Shown piece after piece: positions 57,698-64,000 of a stretch of 64,000 nucleotides of DNA. The notes below the pieces were generated by a model. It had not been told where the DNA came from, did not search any database, and was given only the letters and a program-made list of their open reading frames with translations. Position 1 is the first letter of the stretch; each line of letters begins with the position of its first letter. This stretch comes from Hyphodiscus hymeniophilus (lineage: Eukaryota; Ascomycota; Leotiomycetes; Helotiales; Hyphodiscaceae). Made by a program: the position numbers and the translations under genes. Location of the stretch: positions 124,001 through 188,000 of the forward strand of contig VNKQ01000014.1 of the NCBI GenBank assembly GCA_016508695.1, in the 5' to 3' direction.

Positions 57698-60600
57698 ATT
57701 GACGGCGAGAGGGAAATATGCTCGAACGACCTATTTGATGGGGTTGGGCTGAGAGGACAGCGTTCTCACAATGGGTGAGATCTTGACGAAACCGTCGTTG
57801 TGGCGGGCAGTGGTGGAGGAATGCAAACAGCAGAGATATCAATCAAGATGTCCCATTGAATCATCAGCTGGTGAATGTCAAATGGTATTCCCAGCCATGT
57901 CACTGCCGCGGGTGTTTGTCGTTCTTCGTCGCGAAGATGGGCGGAAGGTGAGAAGAGTGGATGTGAGGTTGAGGTGCTGAATTTGCGTGCGGTGATTTGA
58001 TGTGGTTCAAGAATAATTCGGGCGGTCGGTCGAGCTTAGCGGCCTTTGAGGCGAGTTGGGATAAAAGACGGCGCTAGATTCCAGGGCCGACGGACGATCA
58101 ACCAAGCTACAGTATGGTATCTACTTATCACCTGGTTGACCAGCCCCTGATAGCTGCAGGCAGTTGCAACGCAGAATAAAAGATGCGAATAATCTCACGC
58201 CGAAGAAGTCTACAGCGTTGAGGAAGTGGTGCAAGTGGAAATGGAAGGGGAAGGGAAAAGGGAAGTGCAGGAGGACAAGCTTTTCTGATTGTTTTTGACA
58301 AATGTGGCAGTATCCCATTCATTCATTCGCTCCTGGAAATTATTTGTATCTTCAACCAGGGAGGTGTCTAAAGTTCATACATAATAAGTAGCAGAGCAGA
58401 CAGCCGTCTCTTGTATTCACAATTCACATCGATTTGATTCGTTTTATGAATAGTATCCATGTACATTCTGCATATATATCATAAGCTCCGGAGGCCGATT
58501 CCATTTTGGCTATCAAATTTACCCTTGCCGTGGTTTCATGCAGCCTAATGAGGGCTGTAGCGCTCATTTGATGCCATTCCTTGAATCCTTCATGCCGTTT
58601 TCAGCAAGGGAGGGATGTCGAAGAACCAAGCGCCCGAGAGGGATCTAATCCGTCATCCTTGATCCCCATGATTGGATATGCAGCAAAGACCTAACCGTTT
58701 TCCTATCCGCATGCGGAATCCTCAACTTTTCGTCGTCGTCGTCATACGATAGTGCCAGTGGGGATCCAAAAAGCTTGTCTATCGTGATTCGTGTGGCGGC
58801 AGTCCGGCCTCGAGAGACCTCTCTTTCACAGCAGACTTCGTATTTTAGCCTCCACAACTGCTGCGATGCGGGCAAGATGGTGTGCATCTTCTCGTATTAA
58901 CCTCCTCTTGCTTGCATTATGTGAGATCTGAGTTGTCTTTGCTTCATGAGAACGAAAAGATGCATTCGGAGGACTCCCCGCACATGCGAGGCTGCCATCT
59001 CACGAAACCCGAAGATCTCTCGTCATCGTGTCTGTTACCGTCTTTTGGAAATTGTGAAAAGAGCCAAGATATCCTAATTTGTCATAGTTTGGCGTGGCTC
59101 GAAACCTTCGCTGCCGGACCTTTTTTGCAGATCGCTGTGGAGCTCTCGAAACAAATTTCCACCGGAGAATCATTTGGCTTCCACGACGCAAAACGACTCA
59201 GGGGATTCCAAAGACATACAGTAAAGTCTCGACACTGTGATCAATCAGCAAAGAGGGGTCGACGACGTGGTCTTCGGTCTTATCGGCTGTTCATGCGTTA
59301 AACGCCCCTGGAAGCATCGGAGTCACATCAGAGTGCTAGAGACCTTGGAAGTACCCCGGGGCTGCGTGCAGCACGACGCCTATCGAAGCGGCGAAGGACG
59401 GCCGAAGATAAGGAAGGTGCTTGCTCTTCGAGTGTTTACGAATGAGATTGACGACGAGACTTCAACTCCTTCCTCCATGAGTCTGCTCATCCATCAATTA
59501 TTAAACTAAGAACAGCCATTTCAGACGTTAAATGGATCTTTTGCGCAATTTATTCAACATGGGAATTGTTTGATTTTACCGCAATCTTAATAATTGCACA
59601 TGCTGGATCATATCAATACTTGGGCCTGTCAATAAAACAAGGGTGCCTCATCCCCAAATCTCACCGGCCAAGGTCGTCAACAAAGCTCAATGGCTCTTCT
59701 TTCAAGTTGACAAGTTACAAACCTCTCGAGGGCATGTTTGAATCCAACATTCCTCTCAAATTCATGCATGCGAGTTTAGTCTCTTTTCGTCCAGTCATCT
59801 CGTATTTATTTCTCGTGATAAGGGATTTCCACTCCTGTACCTGCATTAGCTGCAGTCAGGTGATGCAAATCAGCAGGGAGTGTGGCAAGAATTCTATTTT
59901 GGACGCACCAATCGCCGTTTCTTCGAGTGAGCGTGAACAGGCTTCCATCTGTCAGCCCATCGTTATCACCAATTCAAAAAACCTCAAGCTTCGACAGTGA
60001 GTTTCGGCGACGGCGTTGTCAATTGCTGGCAACGAGTAAGACTCTATGGATTTTGGAGCGCCCCTGTATCCACAGAAGAGTCTTTTCAGAAGTTCACATC
60101 ATGACTACCTTCATAGGACCTGAGGCTTCCGAGCAATATACCCGTTTTAACCCCAGAAGGCATACATGATAGACTTCGTACAAAGGTACACCGTCTCAAA
60201 GTTTCTGGCATGCTCAACCCTTATGAAGCCGGCGAGTGCGGTATCTATCAAACCTCATCGGTGAAGGCAGTCCCACCGTCACAGGCATCGTGTTAATGGA
60301 GATAATTCTTGCCCCATGCTCCTGTTATCACATTCACAACCATTTGCAGCTTTCAGGGACCAGGAAACCACCTTTTTTCCTCTCTGTATTTCGGTTTCCG
60401 ATGATACGTTTCGCTGCGAAGTCTCGATCACTTCTTGGGTAATCTTCCAAGCTTCTCTTTCTTTTGTCTCATCCTTTTAGGGATCAGTCGCTTTCATAAC
60501 AGACATTCTCGGCATAGTTTATCATAGTTTATCTTCCGCAGCGGTCGTTCTATTCGTGGTCGAGCTGCCGACAACTTGCATACTTCCGATATGAGGAGGG

Positions 60601-61413
60601 TAGAAAATGCTACCTCATGGGTCTACTCATCCACAGAAGTTGAAAGCCTGGAGTGAGATCAGCATACATACCTACATAGCTTGGCGGCTCCCGTTGTCAT
60701 TGAGAACAAGCAAGAAAATAGAATTTGAACGAGGTCGCGAATTGTCAAATGGCCACGACGACGGCTCTGCGCCCCACGCCAAACCCAGCTGCTCACTCTT
60801 GCTGAGACGGGAACCGCAAGGACTGTTCAACACGGCGCTGCGAGAGATGGCCACTTGTCAAACTCTCTATAGACGACCACAAGATTCTTCATAGGAGCTC
60901 GCAGGACGTGGATGTCGTCGACCCCGGCGATGAGAAAGGGTCGTCGTCGATACTGTGTTCAAGGAAGTTTGATGCCCAAATGTTTCTGTCGGCATGGTAT
61001 TGATCAACTACACGATTGTTTGAAAAAAAAAAGGAGATCTCGATTCTGTCGTCCACTTTTATGGACTCTAAGCTGCACTATATGCGTAAAGTCAACTCAG
61101 TCATATGTACATCCCATACTGTTTGTTATCGTATGGCACCATTTCTGCCAATCGAGCTTTTCGCCGAGCGTCACCGTCATGAGCCAAGGGAGAAGCCTCG
61201 AAAGTGCTTCTCGTCACAGAAAAAAGTGGATTGCTGACACAGGCGGAAGAGTTACAGAAGGATTGTCATGAGAATAGAGCATGTATGTTTGCGCAAAGAC
61301 TGACAAGTAACAACGAGATTTCTCGCCAGTAACTTTCGGAAACTTATACAAAGCTTTGTCCGCAGCCCAAGCAGTTCTCAGACTAGAAATGGATGACATC
61401 AAATCATGACCAC
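57698..61413. other. 3.7 kb spacer without a supported gene
   Basis: This is the longest gene-free stretch in the window. Open frames of 60-144 codons occur on both strands (for example plus 58882-59301 and plus 59566-60000), but many begin at non-ATG codons, and none shows a domain, a signal peptide or sensible introns. Simple sequence occurs at 58216-58270 (GGAAATGG-type purine-rich). A non-coding RNA or an unrecognised spliced gene cannot be excluded. Confidence 0.4.
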
Positions 61414-63270
61414 TCATTCCTGTGGAAGCAATTCGAAAATGTTTCTTGAGTTCGTTTTGTTGGTGGCAAGGCTATTCGTATCCGCAATACGCTCTCGTTT
61501 CCGCTTCTTTCGTGATGGTTTGGTAAGTCCTTCATCAGCTGCAATAGGAGGAGGCTCCTCTATTCCGACGACCCTCTGGGCAATTTGCAACAAGCCTGTA
61601 GTTTTCATCCGTTTATATAGCGAGTGCATATCATTGATCTCCGGATCCTCACAAAATCCAGGAAGACATTCCAAGCGACTGCTCAGCTGTCGAACAGCGT
61701 TTGGAAGCCGAGGCTCTTCGTCACTTGACATGACGACTCCTAAAATCTGCTTAAGTATCCTGAAGGAGTAATAGGATCCTTGCATTTGAGCGATAAAGTG
61801 TACAATGTCCCAAGAACAGTCTAGGTCTCGGTCTGGAAACTCGGAGAGTTGGCCCATAGCTATTTGACTCAAGGATGCTCTGTCAAGAGAGTTTGACCAC
61901 TCAAGTTCCTGGCATATCATAGCTGCTAACCATAACTCTGTTTTAGGAACGTGTAGGTCTTCTAGCTCAGTAAATCTATCCGAAGTAGCTATGCAGGCAT
62001 CGCTAATTTCGGAGAGACGTGGAAGCTGCCATTCCCGTGTGCTGGGAGTCTTTCCCTGCCTTCGTTGCTCAATGACAGTGAATCGCTCTTGATCTTTCGC
62101 AACGATCAGATTCAGCAATCCGTATGCTAACTGTCGTACGGAAGTTGAAATCTCCCAAGCACTTGTGCGATTCGGGCAATCGAGAAGAAACGGAAGAAAC
62201 ACATGAGGAGCATCTTGACTTGGGTTCCCAGCTGCGGCATCTTGTCCGGCGAGCTTAGCAAGCTGAGGGAACTGAAGAACAACTTCTGATATTCGGGGAT
62301 CGAGGGATTGAAAGATTCGCATTGAGGGACCTATCACTTCGGGCTCTTCTGATCCACTGGTATACTCTTTACAGAAATCTTCAAACATGCTTCCTGACGC
62401 CATAACAGCCTTCAAGGCGGCTGCTTGAGCCACTAGTTTTGGGAAGGTACCATAATGATCCATGAACATCTCAAAAGCTAAGGAGAGTAATCCGTGTGTT
62501 TTAGGAAGACCTAGCCGTTCAGCAATGGCTGCGGATTGATATATCTGGGTGCGCAAATATCCAGGTTGCTCCTCCGAAGACGATTCAACGTCACCGAAAA
62601 AGCTCACAGCACCATCGGTTCCTAGGCTATGAACTAGCAAATCCGAGTCTCCTGTTAGAACTACCCCTCCATGGTAACTAATGTATTTGGCACAATATAG
62701 ATCTGCCTCGCCCGGAACAACTTCTGTCACATCTTTGTAGTATTTGGAACTCTGGAGGACTTCAAGTATTGCAGGAACGAGGAACGATGGCGGCGGAAGA
62801 CTTGTGAGAGCTGATCGTGGATGTTTGCCTTCAAAGATCGATTGAGGGGCAGTCTCGCAGCTCCTGGGTGTAGTTCGACCTGGAGTTTTGTGGGTGTTAT
62901 GATAGTCAATCAACTGCGTAGTCTGCCTTTGAAGCCTCTCCAATCTTGTCCTGATTTTCGCAGGAGGTAGGAAGCCATCAAAGTATATCTTTTTCCTAAT
63001 TGAAAATCAGTTGGCTCAGCTGCGATGAGTACGAACTTACACAACAGCACCATTATCTCGAAGTCCATCTAGCCATTCAACAGTTGCTAGTCCGAGCTCT
63101 CCATACGAAGGAGCTGCTTCAAAGGAATTTCGCGCCTCTGTTCTCCGGCCAAGACACCTGTGGTGAATATGATAGCAAAGCCCTGGACCATCCACAATTA
63201 CATCCTGCCCTGCAAGAGACTTCAGTTCCGCATATGGCCGTAGATAGGTAATCAAATAAGGGATGCCCAT
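61414..63270 (-). CDS. Asteroid/XPG-like domain protein
   Basis: Exons 63270-63041 and 62995-61414 (intron GTAAGT...TTAG, 46 bases) give 603 residues. The start MGIPYLITYLRPYAE matches the XPG/FEN1 N-terminal signature (MGIxxL). AGQDVIVDGPGLCYHI carries the first active-site-type Asp, and DGFLPPAKIRTRLERLQRQT is the next block. An XPG-I-like segment follows (EVVPGEADLYCAKYISY, then GVVLTGDSDLLVHSLG), with acidic residues in the expected places. The rest (about 300 residues) is the helical region seen in fungal asteroid-type proteins, ending in a basic RKKRKRERI nuclear signal. Whether it cuts nucleic acid is unknown; asteroid relatives are poorly characterised. It is divergent from the PRPP synthetase gene. 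Confidence 0.85.
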
Positions 63271-63435
63271 CTGACACAATTCCCGGTAGCACTGTTGGAA
63301 TTTGCTGGCATTTCTGGTCACATTGACATCAATTGCTGAGCTGGCGGGAAGACATTAAAGCTTTTTTTCTATGACCCGACAAAATTTAAACATTTTCGGC
63401 GGCACCTCAAGCTTCCTCCTCTAACAACATCAAAA
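63271..63435. promoter_or_regulatory. 165-base bidirectional promoter
   Basis: Only 165 bases separate the start codons of the asteroid-like gene (63270, minus) and the PRPP synthetase (63436, plus). The stretch has a T-run (about 63361-63369), an AATTTAAAC segment and CGGCGGC. Both promoters must overlap here. Confidence 0.6.
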
Positions 63436-64000
63436 ATGCGCAACACCCTCATCTTCGCTGGGAGCTCATGCCCCAATCTCACAGGTCAAATATGCTCGAA
63501 TCTAGGCATGTCTCCAGCTCCTGTGGAGCTTTCCCAGTTCGCAAATGTAACTTACTGCATTTTGTTCCTTTGTGCGACATGAACTGACCGGATCGCAGGG
63601 AGAGACCAGCGTCAAGATCATGACCAGTATACGAGAAAAGGACGTCTTTGTGGTGCAATCGGGTAGTCCCAAGATCAATGATAGCATAATGGAGCTTCTC
63701 ATTCTCATATCTGCTTGCAAGGGAGGCTCTGCAAATAAAATCACAGGTTCGAATCAACCCACCACCTATTTTCGGTAGTGTGCCGAACTGACTTTGCAGC
63801 TGTCCTACCTTACTTTCCATATAGCAGACAATCGAAAAAGAAGTCACATCGGGGTGCAATCACTGCACGCATGCTTGCCAATCTCCTAGACGTCGCGGGC
63901 ATCAATCATGTCATTACAATCGACCTCCACGCTTCCCAGATGCAAGGCTTCTTCAGATGCCCAGTCGATAATCTACACGCGGAACCCTTGGTAGCACGGT
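63436..64000 (+). CDS. Ribose-phosphate pyrophosphokinase, 5' part (runs off window)
   Basis: PRPP synthetase makes 5-phosphoribosyl-1-diphosphate from ribose 5-phosphate and ATP, for purine, pyrimidine, His and Trp synthesis. Exons 63436-63546, 63599-63746 and 63800 onward are in frame to the window edge. The reading begins MRNTLIFAGSSCPNL. It contains QFANGETSVKIMTSIREKDV, FVVQSGSPKINDSIMELLI, VLPYFPYSRQSKKKSHRGAI (substrate loop with basic residues) and INHVITIDLHASQMQGFF, which ends in the divalent-cation/ATP-binding Asp-His pair. All are canonical for the family. The 3' end lies outside the window, so length and paralogue (Prs1-5 type) cannot be settled. Confidence 0.96.

Noticed and set aside
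58882..60000. Plus frames of 139 and 144 codons
   Set aside because: They have no domain, no signal peptide and no supporting splice sites. Length alone is not enough in a 3.7 kb spacer.
63747..63765. tRNA-like T-loop string GGTTCGAATC
   Set aside because: It lies at the start of the second PRPP synthetase intron and no cloverleaf can be drawn around it. No convincing tRNA was found in the window.

Overview
The window is nuclear DNA of a filamentous ascomycete (Pezizomycotina). The signs are many short GT-AG introns of 47-90 bases with CTAAC-like branch points, CT-rich leaders, a Zn2Cys6 regulator, a HET-domain gene, a WSC wall sensor, a YAT-family permease and a fungal-type PARP. Class or species cannot be fixed from the sequence alone. 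Genes are monocistronic, lie on both strands and are separated by intergenic stretches of 0.2-3.7 kb.

Layout. 0-7.5 kb: a possible 3' end of a truncated gene, a long Ser/Pro-rich nuclear-type protein (1788-4183), then gene-poor DNA with a four-copy 65-base tandem repeat. 7.5-13.6 kb: an amino-acid permease (+), a satellite-bearing spacer and a HET-domain protein (-). 13.8-15.1 kb: a decayed paraoxonase-like gene. 15.8-22.2 kb: a 93-residue membrane protein, a Ysc84/SH3YL1-type protein with a young C-terminal repeat, and two related small Cys-rich proteins on opposite strands. 23.5-29.4 kb: a sterol C7-reductase (DHCR7 type), a secreted crotonase-like gene with a frame break, and homoserine O-acetyltransferase. 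29.8-37.2 kb: the very large THO2. 37.9-40 kb: a broken MFS sugar or quinate transporter and a possible Copia scrap. 40-46.5 kb: a PhyH dioxygenase, a Zn2Cys6 factor and a maltose-type MFS transporter, which may form a small accessory module. 46.7-57.7 kb: a secreted Ser/Thr-rich membrane protein, an F-box protein, PARP and a WSC sensor. 57.7-64 kb: a long gene-free spacer, an asteroid/XPG-like protein and the 5' part of a PRPP synthetase.

Housekeeping genes (THO2, MET2, PRPP synthetase, PARP) alternate with accessory or decaying loci. Three head-to-head pairs share short upstream regions: MET2/THO2, F-box/PARP and asteroid/PRPP synthetase. I rebuilt the exon structure of most genes by hand, and the frames close for all of them except the crotonase gene and the pseudogenes.

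I see no multi-gene system that is clearly new. The points most worth a second look are a 10-base micro-exon that splits the zinc-cluster codons of the transcription factor, the Cys-rich paralogue pair, and the animal/plant-type DHCR7 in a fungus.
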